Virus record (IMG/VR): IMGVR_UViG_3300012936_000003
Coordinates: 39,801-103,800 of that record
DNA: 64,000 nt
Direction: 5' to 3' (one strand)
Source: a virus
The notes beneath the pieces were generated by a model. That model saw only the letters and a list, made by a program, of their open reading frames with translations, made no database searches and was not told the origin of the DNA. The position numbers were made by a program, and so were the translations under genes. This document shows positions 51,950 through 59,026 of this stretch, piece by piece. Every line of letters starts with the position of its first letter. The stretch's first letter is position 1.

Positions 51950-52136
51950 CGCTGGATTCCTCCTCAAGATCTTCGCCAACCTTGACGAGACCCTGTTCAA
52001 TTAAGTGCATGGCTGTTCTACCGTAGTGCCCCTGTAGGGACCACGCAAGCCCAGTGTTTACAAGCCCTTGAAAGAATTGAATCATTTCTTCCTCGGACAT
52101 ATCTCCTTCTTCGTACCTGATAATGTTGTCAATCAT
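51924..52136 (-). CDS. Small conserved-looking helical protein
   Basis: 70 residues from the second of two close ATGs, favoured because AAGG lies 6 bases before it. Features EGDMSEEEMIQFFQGLVNTG and WSLQGHYGRTAMHLIEQG, a helical motif I associate with a widespread small phage protein family of unknown function (DUF7417-like; from memory). It has its own sigma-70 promoter 27 bases upstream and is the first gene of the 50.6-52.1 kb operon. Confidence 0.65.
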   Translation of the reverse strand: MIDNIIRYEEGDMSEEEMIQFFQGLVNTGLAWSLQGHYGRTAMHLIEQGLVKVGEDLEEESSDDESGISS

Positions 52137-52162
52137 AGTCATCCTTTTTCCTTTCTGTACAC

Positions 52163-52191
52163 ATCATAACAAATTTGTTTTGCCGTGTCAA
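52163..52191 (-). promoter_or_regulatory. Sigma-70 type promoter
   Basis: TTGACA and TATGAT with a 17-base spacer. The start of the helical small protein lies 27 bases downstream. The -35 box touches the stop of the upstream gene. Confidence 0.75.
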
Positions 52192-52442
52192 CATTGAATC
52201 ATAATTTTATCTAATATTTTTTCATCAATAGAATTGAAAAGTTTGATAAGACTGTTGTCAGTAACGCTCATCATTAGTTCTACAATGATTTGTCTTTGAC
52301 TGGAAACAGACTTACTTGAATTGATTAGGACTACAACCGCCTTGAGTTCCATTGCTGTCAACTCAATAGGTTCTAGATCTAGAAGTTTTAAATCTACTTT
52401 GTGCCATGCCATGTAATAACTAGGAGTCATATCTTGGATCAT
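52188..52442 (-). CDS. Small helical protein of unknown function
   Basis: 84 residues. The N-terminal 20 residues are aromatic (PSYYMAWHKVDLKLL); the rest is helices with Val/Ile/Leu (ELTAMELKAVVVLINSS, IIVELMMSVTDNSLIKLFNS). It overlaps the exonuclease 3' end by 23 bases, with no clear ribosome site, so translation would depend on coupling. The start is uncertain (Met1 or Met5). Confidence 0.5.
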   Translation of the reverse strand: MIQDMTPSYYMAWHKVDLKLLDLEPIELTAMELKAVVVLINSSKSVSSQRQIIVELMMSVTDNSLIKLFNSIDEKILDKIMIQC

Positions 52443-53016
52443 ACGGACTTTCGTAAGAATAAATTTGATAATCTGGACATTCCTCTAATAGCTTGTCAAA
52501 AACCAACATTGTTCTTTCGCAATCTACGAGAGCAGTGTGTGCAAGACCTTCAAACTGAATGCCGAAGTGTTCGCACAAATAATCCATTCCGCTTTTTTCA
52601 ATAAGGTTTTTGTTTCTAAGAACGTCTGCCATTGCCTTCGTGTCAATGTAGGGTGGGAAGCTAACCTCGTCCTCATCCCCATAAATCTTGTTGCAGGCTT
52701 CTCCGATAAACCGAAGATCAAAGATTAAATTTTGACCAATCAGGAGATCGGAGTTTTCAATAATTCTTCGCACCTCTGGGAGCACTTCCCTGTGCATTGG
52801 TGCTGTAATATAATCTTCTTCTTTGTAGTGGTTAATTTTGAGTGCAAATGGGTTTGCTGTCTCAATGTGTGCAGGTTTGATCTTTGAATTAAATTTTCCG
52901 ACAACGTATCTCTGACCATCTTCAGAGAGCACGTACTGGATTAGAGCAATGTCAATAATCTCGTGTCGGCTGGCTTCAAGACCTGTGGTCTCTGTATCAA
53001 TAACTGTTAAAATCAT
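52420..53016 (-). CDS. DnaQ-like DEDDh 3'-5' exonuclease
   Basis: 198 residues from the ATG with AAGGAG five bases upstream; the longer reading to 53073 would cross the promoter. ExoI DTETTGLEASRHEIIDIA (Asp7, Glu9), ExoII GQNLIFDLRF, and ExoIII HTALVDCERT (His and Asp) give the full DEDDh set. This is the fold of the proofreading subunit of polymerase III, RNase T and phage DexA-type nucleases. T4 DexA is the nearest conceptual relative. It could trim single-stranded DNA or RNA; no polymerase is fused. The catalytic residues look intact. Confidence 0.88.
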   Translation of the reverse strand: MILTVIDTETTGLEASRHEIIDIALIQYVLSEDGQRYVVGKFNSKIKPAHIETANPFALKINHYKEEDYITAPMHREVLPEVRRIIENSDLLIGQNLIFDLRFIGEACNKIYGDEDEVSFPPYIDTKAMADVLRNKNLIEKSGMDYLCEHFGIQFEGLAHTALVDCERTMLVFDKLLEECPDYQIYSYESPYDPRYDS

Positions 53017-53044
53017 CAGTTCTCCTTTAAACAAACTTGCCATA

Positions 53045-53073
53045 ATAATAACACGTTGCAAATCATTTGTCAA
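53045..53073 (-). promoter_or_regulatory. Sigma-70 type promoter for the exonuclease
   Basis: TTGACA and TATTAT with a 17-base spacer, 29 bases before the exonuclease start. Confidence 0.8.
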
Positions 53074-53086
53074 GTATTATTTTTTT

Positions 53087-53623
53087 TTATTCTCCACCAC
53101 CAGTAGCTGCCCACTCAATATAGGTCATAACATTTTCGCTAATGAGGGAATCGTAAACTTCATCATTCAAGGCGTGCCCAAGTCTCTTGGCAAGTCTCCT
53201 GCCACGCTTCCACGCTTCAATTTCTTCGGCAACGGTAGAGACAAGATAAGCCCTGCTTCTAGAAACACGCTTATCACAGCTTGTAGCAAACATAGGGTTG
53301 TCCTTTTCAAAGGACTGCCAATTCTTGTCAATTAGGAGATGACCACACTCATGAAGAAGGGTGTAGTATTTTCTCTCGGGCTTGATTCTAGAGTTGATGA
53401 AGATTGTGTTGTCCGAAGATTCATAACGATCTTCTGCATCGGTTTGGAACACAATCTTGGTGTTGTACTTTTTTGACCACTCTACAATATCATTTATCTG
53501 TTTTTTAAACGTGTCATTTTTCAAGCGTTTTACCTTTTCTGTGGAATCTGTGATCCCTATTACAGTCAAAGCATAGCACATTAGAAAAAGGTTGTCAACA
53601 GTATTCGTTGTGTTGTTTGACAT
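53087..53623 (-). CDS. ImmA/IrrE-like (DUF955) metallopeptidase-type protein
   Basis: 178 residues. The segment YYTLLHECGHLLIDK holds HECGH (HExxH) after a strand TIFINSRI, the order seen in ImmA/IrrE-type peptidases. The later helix EEIEAWKRGRRLAKRLG may provide the third ligand (Glu). Relatives cleave repressors or take part in toxin-antitoxin and stress responses; phage versions have varied roles. The N-terminus (VDNLFLMCYALTVIGI) is helical. Weak ribosome site. Confidence 0.65.
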   Translation of the reverse strand: MSNNTTNTVDNLFLMCYALTVIGITDSTEKVKRLKNDTFKKQINDIVEWSKKYNTKIVFQTDAEDRYESSDNTIFINSRIKPERKYYTLLHECGHLLIDKNWQSFEKDNPMFATSCDKRVSRSRAYLVSTVAEEIEAWKRGRRLAKRLGHALNDEVYDSLISENVMTYIEWAATGGGE

Positions 53624-53681
53624 TTTTTACCCAATAAAAACACGTACTTATATTTTAACTAACGCAGCATGATGCATTGCG

Positions 53682-53939
53682 TCACAGGAGACGGTAAATT
53701 AAATTACCATAAACAAGTCCCACGGCAAATGCCATAAGAATACCAACCAAAAAAACAGTATCTTCGTCCGAAGTGTGGCGTTGATCTGATACCTGTGCGG
53801 GTGGTTGTTCTACAAAGTCGGCTTCAAACTTAACATACTTAGGTTCATCGTTAACCCGATCTTGGCTCATCTGATATTGCCTGATAGCGTGCACTTTGTA
53901 TTCCGGTGATTTTCTTACCGGTGAAACTCTTAACTCCAT
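53682..53939 (-). CDS. Tail-anchored small membrane protein
   Basis: 85 residues, site AAAGGATG. A basic then acidic hydrophilic N-terminal 58 residues, followed by one hydrophobic segment at the C-terminus (TVFLVGILMAFAVGLVYGNLI) ending YRLL. Predicted C-terminally anchored in the inner membrane. Function unknown. Confidence 0.6.
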   Translation of the reverse strand: MELRVSPVRKSPEYKVHAIRQYQMSQDRVNDEPKYVKFEADFVEQPPAQVSDQRHTSDEDTVFLVGILMAFAVGLVYGNLIYRLL

Positions 53940-54209
53940 CTTTCATCCTTTAGGTTATTAAAATAAACTGAGGGGGCAATCTCTTGATCATGCCGCTCAA
54001 AGTCACCCTTCGTTTTCATCCACCTAGACAAGTTAACCTCATGGCGGGAGAAGTTATAGGTTCGTTGTGACGTGGAACCTGTCCTCTATAATATATAAAA
54101 TCATGACCCTCAGTATTCGCTTATCTCAACCTACTTCAACATAAACTCCTTATCCTGACCGTTGGTATAGAGGCTGCTATTAATAAATATAGCCTCGGAT
54201 AAAGAAATC
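53940..54209 (-). other. 270-base gap with two perfect hairpins; possible structured RNA
   Basis: Inverted repeats on the plus strand: GAGGCT-G-CTAT / ATAG-AGCCTC at 54170-54196 (ten pairs, one bulge), just after the stop of the zinc-ribbon gene, and AGGTTC / GAACCT at 54058-54080. No T-run follows the first, so it is not a standard terminator. A 29-codon frame (54019 to 53930, MKTKGDFERHDQEIAPSV...) could be translated and overlaps the next start, but its ribosome site is badly spaced. No promoter was found. Confidence 0.4.
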
Positions 54210-54419
54210 TTAATTTTGCTGATAATAATCTTCATTTAATGTTCCACAGTTAAGACACTTGAAGATAGGAATGGGTACAACGGCATCCTTTCCAGTTGGA
54301 GATACGGATGCTGGGACTTTCTTCAACGTGACAACGGTTTCATACACATTTGTTCCACAGTTCTTGCACGGAACATCTTCCGCTTTTGTAAAATCAAAAT
54401 TTTGTAGATGCTGATTCAT
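54210..54419 (-). CDS. Small zinc-ribbon protein
   Basis: 69 residues, site AAGGAG. Two CxxC knuckles, CKNCGTNVYE and FKCLNCGTLNE, separated by about 30 residues with a strand pair between, form a zinc ribbon. Possibly binds nucleic acid or another protein. A sigma-70 promoter lies just upstream. Confidence 0.75.
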   Translation of the reverse strand: MNQHLQNFDFTKAEDVPCKNCGTNVYETVVTLKKVPASVSPTGKDAVVPIPIFKCLNCGTLNEDYYQQN

Positions 54420-54436
54420 TTGCTACTCCTTGTATA

Positions 54437-54465
54437 ATAATATCACTAGAACTCTAGTTTGTTAA
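54437..54465 (-). promoter_or_regulatory. Sigma-70 type promoter for the zinc-ribbon gene
   Basis: TTAACA and TATTAT with a 17-base spacer, located between the GT2 stop and the zinc-ribbon start (18 bases downstream). Confidence 0.7.
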
Positions 54466-54468
54466 GTT

Positions 54469-55302
54469 TTATTTTCTTCTGTGACGGGTTCCGGCTCTGG
54501 CTGCATTAGAAACTCGGAGTCTTGGCAGTCCACGAACAGAAAGCGGGTGAACCCCAAAGGGTCTTCTTTTCAAGGGGAAGGATCGGAAAGCCTCGCTCAG
54601 ACCCTGCTTGGTCGTTATCTTATGCCACCTGCTATACATTCTAACATAATGTTTTCGGGGTTCCGACTGAAATCCGGTTTTGGAATTACCAGTAAGGCTT
54701 GTATCCCTTCTATTCACCAAATAAAGAGTCTTTTTTATTCTAAGGACAGAACTCTTTCCAAAGATTGCAATGCACCTTTTATAATATTCGCTGTCGGCTG
54801 CAAACCTCACTGAATCAAAATACCCTATTTCTTTAACGAGGCTCTTTGGAAAACATTGGGATATACAGCAAAAAACAGTGGTTTTTCTAGTTGCCGTAGC
54901 CGAGCGACCAGCACATTCAACCGCTGTAATTTTTACACCGGGCTGTTTATTGATGTGAGGTTTCATCAACTCTGTGACGTAGTTTTTCTCGGCAGTGTCA
55001 TCGGAGTCGTGACCAGTAATATATTCTCCCGAGGCAAGCTGAATTGCCTTGTTTTTGGAAACATAAGTTCCTACGTTTCTGGAATTTCGTATATACTTAA
55101 TATCATGTCTGTGGTCTTTATATTCCTGAACTAATCTACGAATGATCTTCACTGTGTCGTCTGAAGATTTGTCGTCTACGATCAGAAGTTCCAGAGAGGG
55201 GTAGTCTTGCTGCATCACGGATGCGACAGCAGCTTCAACCGTTTCGCTACTATTGAAAGTGGTCATGATTACTGTAACGGTTGGGTATTCTTCTTTACGC
55301 AT
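54469..55302 (-). CDS. Glycosyltransferase family 2 (GT-A)
   Basis: 277 residues. TVTVIMTTFNSSETVEAAVAS is the canonical GT2 opening. LELLIVDDKSSDDT supplies the first Asp, GEYITGHDSDD the DxD metal/UDP-sugar site, and the later FAADSEYYKRC the acceptor-side Asp. The C-terminal 50 residues are basic. It overlaps the stop of the sugar dehydrogenase by 8 bases, so both belong to one sugar-handling operon. The acceptor is unknown; virion or host-envelope glycan, or DNA base modification, are candidates. Confidence 0.85.
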   Translation of the reverse strand: MRKEEYPTVTVIMTTFNSSETVEAAVASVMQQDYPSLELLIVDDKSSDDTVKIIRRLVQEYKDHRHDIKYIRNSRNVGTYVSKNKAIQLASGEYITGHDSDDTAEKNYVTELMKPHINKQPGVKITAVECAGRSATATRKTTVFCCISQCFPKSLVKEIGYFDSVRFAADSEYYKRCIAIFGKSSVLRIKKTLYLVNRRDTSLTGNSKTGFQSEPRKHYVRMYSRWHKITTKQGLSEAFRSFPLKRRPFGVHPLSVRGLPRLRVSNAARAGTRHRRK

Positions 55303-56026
55303 ATTTCAGCACCAGCTTGATTGCATCACTAAACGTAATTCCATCAAGAAGCTGAGCGTTTGGAACCACACAGTGACCTCCAATTTTTTCGCCGGGAGGC
55401 GTAAGGGTGGGTCGGATAACATTGTCTTTACCCAAGGCGGCATACCCGGTATTGTAAGTGTCATTAAACATGGTCACAGCTTCGTTAAAATCAACACCGA
55501 TCTCGTCACAGATTTTTTTCATTTCTCCGTGCCATGCAATAACGACACCATAATAGGTTGTACTCAAGAGTTTTCCAAGCTCAGAAGCTCGGGAGGATGA
55601 AACAATTTCAGTTGTAATACCCAGAGACTCAAAGTGTTTAGAAGCAAGCTCTGCATCATCAGCAGTGTCTCCACCTATGAATTTCGTAAAGGTCATGATA
55701 CCTTCATACAGATTGGGGTGGACTCCCCTTACGGGACTGTGCACAACTCTCATCTCGGTCGTATCAGATATGATGTTGGTGGTTCCCGGCAGGACGGTGG
55801 AATGGATTATGGTTAATTTTGGATTAGATTCAACGATTTGTTTACACACTGCATCTACAAACTGATCAGAGGAAACGAATGGAATACAAATGTTCAAAAC
55901 ATCTAATTCTTTTAATCCATCGTCTCGGTTTAGATCTTTAATAAAGATCTCTGCATCAGAGTGAGCCTTATATACTGATTCAACAGAACTTCCAATTTCA
56001 CCGTGTCCTAATATTCCAATCTTCAC
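55295..56026 (-). CDS. Nucleotide-sugar dehydrogenase-like protein (UDP-glucose/ManNAc dehydrogenase type)
   Basis: 243 residues from a GTG with GAGGG 7-8 bases upstream. KIGILGHGEIGSS is a Rossmann NAD-binding loop; LNICIPF and TIIHSTVLPGTT follow as in UDP-sugar dehydrogenases. The central helix ELGKLLSTTYYGVVIAWHGE matches the dimer-core region, and EKIGGHCVVPNAQ resembles the GGHC(I/L)P catalytic-Cys motif. It is shorter than bacterial enzymes (about 400-430), lacking the full C-terminal UDP-binding domain, so it may be a divergent or partial-function version. Coupled to the GT2 gene. Confidence 0.72.
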   Translation of the reverse strand: MKIGILGHGEIGSSVESVYKAHSDAEIFIKDLNRDDGLKELDVLNICIPFVSSDQFVDAVCKQIVESNPKLTIIHSTVLPGTTNIISDTTEMRVVHSPVRGVHPNLYEGIMTFTKFIGGDTADDAELASKHFESLGITTEIVSSSRASELGKLLSTTYYGVVIAWHGEMKKICDEIGVDFNEAVTMFNDTYNTGYAALGKDNVIRPTLTPPGEKIGGHCVVPNAQLLDGITFSDAIKLVLKYA

Positions 56027-56045
56027 AGAACAACCCTCGCTTGTT

Positions 56046-56055
56046 TATAAATAGT
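56046..56055 (-). promoter_or_regulatory. Recurring ACTATTTATA element
   Basis: Plus-strand TATAAATAGT, only 20 bases before the dehydrogenase GTG. At this distance a minus-strand promoter would put the transcript start inside the ribosome site, so another role or direction must be considered. Confidence 0.4.
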
Positions 56056-56056
56056 T

Positions 56057-56311
56057 TTAGCAAGATTTTATGTGCGCTGGAATTTCTCTTTTAAGGAGAG
56101 AGTTTCTTTTTTCTATGGCGTGAGCCCGACTAGAGTATTCTTTTTCTAGGACTTTGCCGTTGAGATACCAGACAACTTTACACACTGGTCCTACTGGGTA
56201 GTCGTGCGTTTCAAAGTTGACGTAATCTCCCAACTCCCAATTGTCGGGGCAGTAGTTCGGACGGAGTTCTTTTTCTTGCTCCGTGAGGTGCTTGTGTTGG
56301 TTAGGATCCAT
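56057..56311 (-). CDS. Small GDLV-like protein
   Basis: 84 residues from the ATG at 56309-56311, with GAGGAGG 12 bases upstream. A longer GTG reading would include that ribosome site. The middle ELGDYVNFETHDYPVGPVCKVVWYLNG has the strand order of the local GDLV family, followed by a basic helix (SSRAHAIEKRNSLLKREI). The start overlaps the 74-residue gene. Function unknown. Confidence 0.55.
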   Translation of the reverse strand: MDPNQHKHLTEQEKELRPNYCPDNWELGDYVNFETHDYPVGPVCKVVWYLNGKVLEKEYSSRAHAIEKRNSLLKREIPAHIKSC

Positions 56312-56525
56312 CTTCTTTCGTATCCTCCTCACTGGCTGGCTCCTCTTTGTTGTTGGCAGGGTTCTGGGCTAGGTTGTTAAACATGCCCATGAAAGCCCCT
56401 AGAGCGTCGTTGAAGCCGTTCCAGTTACTATTAAGTAGCTCAGCTTGCAGTTCCATCTGGCGCTTCATCAGCGTTTGCATTTCGGCGACAATCTCCTCGG
56501 CAGACTTTTTATTTTCATCACTCAT
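56301..56525 (-). CDS. Small helical protein with acidic tail
   Basis: 74 residues, site AAGGAG. Helix EEIVAEMQTLMKRQMELQAELLN (residues 10-32) with heptads, then a Met/Phe-rich stretch (FNDALGAFMGMFNNLAQ) and an acidic end. Function unknown. Confidence 0.6.
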   Translation of the reverse strand: MSDENKKSAEEIVAEMQTLMKRQMELQAELLNSNWNGFNDALGAFMGMFNNLAQNPANNKEEPASEEDTKEDGS

Positions 56526-56618
56526 TTTGGTATCTCCTTTTTTACCTTACTCATATGCAAAAAGCGTGCCAACTTAACGACACACTTGTTTTAAATAATT
56601 AGTTTTTTGATTTAAAAA

Positions 56619-56828
56619 TTAGGTTTTTCTTTCACCCAAGGTTTCTAATGATTTCCAACTGCACCATTCGCTAGTACCAGCACCACACGACTCTAGCGAA
56701 TGCCCGGTAGTTTGCCACAATACTTTGTATGACTCGGAAGACGAGTTTCCCTCTATAACCACTCCAATCTTCTCTGTAAGCCAGTCTTGTACGAGATCCC
56801 CAACACTGATTCGCTGCTCACCCTTCAC
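56619..56828 (-). CDS. Small GDLV-family (SH3/KOW-like) protein
   Basis: 69 residues from a GTG preceded by GGAG with 7-base spacing; readings further upstream belong to the neighbouring gene's frame. ISVGDLVQDWLTEKIGVVIEG, SYKVLWQTTG and WCSWKSLETL give the family strand pattern. It overlaps the 62-residue GDLV gene by 11 bases. Function unknown. Confidence 0.6.
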   Translation of the reverse strand: MKGEQRISVGDLVQDWLTEKIGVVIEGNSSSESYKVLWQTTGHSLESCGAGTSEWCSWKSLETLGERKT

Positions 56829-57006
56829 TGACCATCTCCATGTCACAAGACTGGACAAAAGTGAAATAATCAGCATCAAGACGCTTAACCTTCCACTCTG
56901 TCCCGTATGTGCGATACTGCTGACTGACAACGATGGCAAGTTTCTTGCCCTCGTGCTTTGTCCACACTTTTACGAGATCGCCAACCCCTGCTAACGAACT
57001 AGCCAT
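56818..57006 (-). CDS. Small GDLV-family (SH3/KOW-like) protein
   Basis: 62 residues. AGVGDLVKVWTKHEGKKLAIVVSQ is the family N-terminal half; TEWKVKRLDADYFTFVQ follows, ending MEMVSEG. Its start shares a base with the end of the 91-residue gene, and its end overlaps the next GDLV gene, so three small genes are coupled. Function unknown. Confidence 0.6.
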   Translation of the reverse strand: MASSLAGVGDLVKVWTKHEGKKLAIVVSQQYRTYGTEWKVKRLDADYFTFVQSCDMEMVSEG

Positions 57007-57281
57007 TAGCGATCCTCCCAGACACGCCAGCCAGCTTGGGTGATGGCACCAGTGCCACCGTTCTTCTGCTTCTTGTGAGAGGCGAAGATCTCCTCACCGT
57101 TCGGCATACGAAGAACATACTGAGAGCCCCGGACGTGCTCAATAACAAGAGCACCCTGAAAACCTTCTTGGGTGATGAGTTTGCCGACGATTGCCTGACG
57201 CTCTTTTGCAAACTGTCGTCGCTGTTCTGCTGTCAGACGCTGACGACCACCACGGTTTTTACGACGATTATTGTTTTCCAT
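57006..57281 (-). CDS. Small basic, probable RNA/DNA-binding protein
   Basis: 91 residues from the ATG with GGAG 6 bases upstream. The N-terminus is very basic (NNRRKNRGGRQRLTAEQRRQ), followed by a helix and a KOW/OB-like set of strands (GALVIEHVRGSQYVLRMPNGEEI). Likely binds nucleic acid. Part of the early small-gene operon started by the promoter at 57833. Confidence 0.6.
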   Translation of the reverse strand: MENNNRRKNRGGRQRLTAEQRRQFAKERQAIVGKLITQEGFQGALVIEHVRGSQYVLRMPNGEEIFASHKKQKNGGTGAITQAGWRVWEDR

Positions 57282-57291
57282 TTTAATCTCC

Positions 57292-57777
57292 TTACGCTGC
57301 TGCCGAGACAAGCTCAAGGTCTCGCTCGGGGTAACTGTTGTATTGATTCTTCTCTCTACCTACCCAATCTACACGGCAGTATTTGTTGCCACCAGCTTCA
57401 ACAACGAGACCGACGGCACCAGCATATCCTTGACGCTGGGCTCGCTTGTTCTGCTTACCACGCACAAGAGACCCAACAGGAAACTTGGCAGGAGGAGGAC
57501 AGAAATGATTGCAGAACTGACCAGCATTGTCAAGAAAGAAGCCAGCGAAATAATCTGTCATCAGGTCAGACACATCATCCACACGACGAACGTGGAAACC
57601 ACGAGCTTCTTGAACACCCTCAAGGCGTTGATACTTGCCATCAACATCGCCCCAAGCATCTTCGTAACGCCAAGAGCCGACATAGCCATCTTTCTCAATA
57701 TAACATTTGCCGTTGTAGCCTTCTTGAATCTCAAGACCAAGTTTAGCAAGTTTCTTTTCAAATCTTTCTTTTCTCAT
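57292..57777 (-). CDS. Two-part small protein with C-terminal GDLV-like domain
   Basis: 161 residues, site AAGGAG. Residues 1-95: helices and a WRYEDAWGDVDGKY strand pair. Residues 97-161: a family-type domain FPVGSLVRGKQNKRAQRQ, AVGLVVEAGGNKYCRVDWVG, RDLELVSAA. The leader upstream has AACCTTTCCCCAAGGAG, in which CCTT can pair with the AAGG of the ribosome site. Driven by the 57833 promoter. Function unknown. Confidence 0.65.
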   Translation of the reverse strand: MRKERFEKKLAKLGLEIQEGYNGKCYIEKDGYVGSWRYEDAWGDVDGKYQRLEGVQEARGFHVRRVDDVSDLMTDYFAGFFLDNAGQFCNHFCPPPAKFPVGSLVRGKQNKRAQRQGYAGAVGLVVEAGGNKYCRVDWVGREKNQYNSYPERDLELVSAAA

Positions 57778-57832
57778 TTTATCTCCTTGGGGAAAGGTTA
57801 ATGAGTAGTCTCAACGACCACCCTACATACAT

Positions 57833-57861
57833 AATATAGATCATTATGACCTAGAAGTCAA
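57833..57861 (-). promoter_or_regulatory. Early sigma-70 promoter
   Basis: TTGACTTCT...TATATT with a 17-base spacer, then ATGTATG, the same extended sequence as at 58606 and 63328. It drives the 161-residue gene and the coupled small genes to its left. Confidence 0.85.
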
Positions 57862-58118
57862 GCATTATTTTTGTTTTTTTTAAGATTTTTGTACTTTTCT
57901 GGGGAGACCAAATAACATTGATACTCCGTTGTCCGCTTTCCGTCAGCCCATTGGACAAGCCATTTAGGTTGGCGACTGCCGACACCCATTGTCTGGGTCT
58001 TATGTTCCAGTATGATGCCGGGGTTGTGGTAGTTCTCCGCAGCGTGCATAAAGGGTTGTGCGGTTGTGTGCCAACACACGAGGTCTCCAACTTTATATTC
58101 TACATCATAAATATTCAA
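57858..58118 (-). CDS. GDLV-family (SH3/KOW-like) protein, TTG start
   Basis: 86 residues beginning at a TTG that overlaps the stop of the next gene as TTGA, with GAGG 7 bases upstream. YKVGDLVCWHTTAQP, NPGIILEHKTQ and WLVQWADGKRTTEYQCYLV follow the family pattern; the C-terminus is Lys/Asn-rich. Its 3' end overlaps the -35 of the promoter at 57833. Function unknown. Confidence 0.6.
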   Translation of the reverse strand: MNIYDVEYKVGDLVCWHTTAQPFMHAAENYHNPGIILEHKTQTMGVGSRQPKWLVQWADGKRTTEYQCYLVSPEKYKNLKKNKNNA

Positions 58119-58309
58119 GCACAGACCTCAAGTTTCTTAGCGGGTTGCCAAAACACCTGACCGTCAATCTGACTTGCCTCGGTCCAGCAAACTTTAGCCC
58201 ATCGCTCTCCGGTTGTTTCGTTTGTGTCAAACTCAAGAACGATGCCTGTCCATGTCTTATAGGACCAGCCCTTGATTGTCTGAACAAGATCTCCAACTTT
58301 TATTTCCAT
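58115..58309 (-). CDS. GDLV-family (SH3/KOW-like) protein
   Basis: 64 residues, site GGAGAG. It is the most compact copy: EIKVGDLVQTIKGWSYKTWTG, GIVLEFDTNETTGERWAKV, VCWTEASQIDGQVFWQP, KKLEV. Coupled to the next gene by TTGA. A structured leader (58331-58452) precedes it. Function unknown. Confidence 0.68.
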   Translation of the reverse strand: MEIKVGDLVQTIKGWSYKTWTGIVLEFDTNETTGERWAKVCWTEASQIDGQVFWQPAKKLEVCA

Positions 58310-58470
58310 AATCTCTCCAAAAGAAATGTCAAGGGTTCCCAGCTTCCCTTAACCGACTGTAGCCTGCCCTGAGAATCACTCTCACGCTTACGCAACCACG
58401 GGACACCCTTATTGCTCGGAAGACTTACCGAATGTCCGCTCTGGTCTACAGCCCCCACGGGCATATTACT
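58310..58470 (-). ncRNA. Candidate structured RNA or leader between two small genes
   Basis: This gap of about 160 bases is packed with nested inverted repeats. An outer pair CTGTAG (357-362) / CTACAG (446-451) encloses a hairpin TGAGA / TCTCA (370-374, 380-384) and a helix GGACA / TGTCC (401-405, 433-437), which itself contains TCGG / CCGA (416-419, 428-431). Next to it is AAGGG / CCCTT (331-350). This closed multi-helix layout suggests a folded leader or small RNA. A 54-codon frame also exists here but has no ribosome site. Confidence 0.4.
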
Positions 58471-58575
58471 TTATTTCTTGGTGGCAGCAAGCAAGGCTTC
58501 GGCAGCCTCCTTGTCACCCTTCTCCCAAACTTTTAAAAGAAGTTTTAAAGCCTGTTTGATTTGTTCGTCTGTCAT
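58471..58575 (-). CDS. 34-residue helical peptide
   Basis: Starts at ATG 58573-58575 with GAGG 8 bases upstream, 31 bases after a strong promoter. The product is MTDEQIKQALKLLLKVW then EKGDKEAAEALLAATKK, one or two amphipathic helices with no cysteine. Too short for a domain call. Promoter, ribosome site and codon pattern make it a likely real gene. Confidence 0.55.
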   Translation of the reverse strand: MTDEQIKQALKLLLKVWEKGDKEAAEALLAATKK

Positions 58576-58605
58576 AACAATAACCTCACTCTCAATCACA
58601 TATAC

Positions 58606-58634
58606 AATATAGCAGGTGAGGCACCAGAAGTCAA
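58606..58634 (-). promoter_or_regulatory. Early sigma-70 promoter
   Basis: TTGACTTCT ... TATATT with a 17-base spacer followed by GTATATG. Drives the 34-residue peptide and perhaps the leader and GDLV genes to its left. Confidence 0.88.
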
Positions 58635-58736
58635 GTAAAAAACGCAAAACGAACGAAAAAAATTTCCTGTTATTTTTCGCTTATTTAGCCGTTTTTGATT
58701 TTGGCGGGAAAAAAATTCCGGGTGTTAAAAAATTTT

Positions 58737-58979
58737 TCAGTAATCCCAACGATCTTTTACACCAAAATACTGTAGAACTGATCTACGAATCATATGCTCT
58801 GATGGGTTAGATGAAGGGATAATATGGTTAGGGGCAACATACATTGTTCCGTGAGGGCAATCGCAAATACCGGGTGCGATAGAAGTGAAGCCAACCCCAA
58901 TTTCGCCGGTAAAAATTTTCTCACTTGGTATGTCCTCCCCTACGACATAAATAAAATAATTTAGTTCGTCAGGTCTCAT
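58737..58979 (-). CDS. Small protein of unknown function
   Basis: 80 residues. Start ATG 15 bases after the end of the terminator T-run, with only a weak, distant AGGG. Strands NYFIYVVGEDI and GEIGVGFTSIAPGI, then a CxC (CDCPHG) and helix SEHMIRRSVLQYF. Because it lies just past a terminator, its transcription must depend on read-through, or a promoter was not found. Function unknown. Confidence 0.5.
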   Translation of the reverse strand: MRPDELNYFIYVVGEDIPSEKIFTGEIGVGFTSIAPGICDCPHGTMYVAPNHIIPSSNPSEHMIRRSVLQYFGVKDRWDY

Positions 58980-58995
58980 AAAATAATTATGCCCT

Positions 58996-59026
58996 AAAAA
59001 AAAAGAAGCCCGACTTTCGTCGGGCT
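58996..59026 (-). terminator. Rho-independent terminator
   Basis: Stem AGCCCGAC with GTCGGGCT (eight pairs), 4-base loop, then TTCTTTTTTTTT on the minus strand. It ends whatever is transcribed from the 59027-59327 gap. Confidence 0.93.

Noticed and set aside
57036-57746. A 236-codon plus-strand open frame
   Set aside because: It lies opposite two or three well-supported minus-strand small genes with good ribosome sites and overlaps. Its His/Gln/Cys-rich composition is that of a complement of coding sequence.
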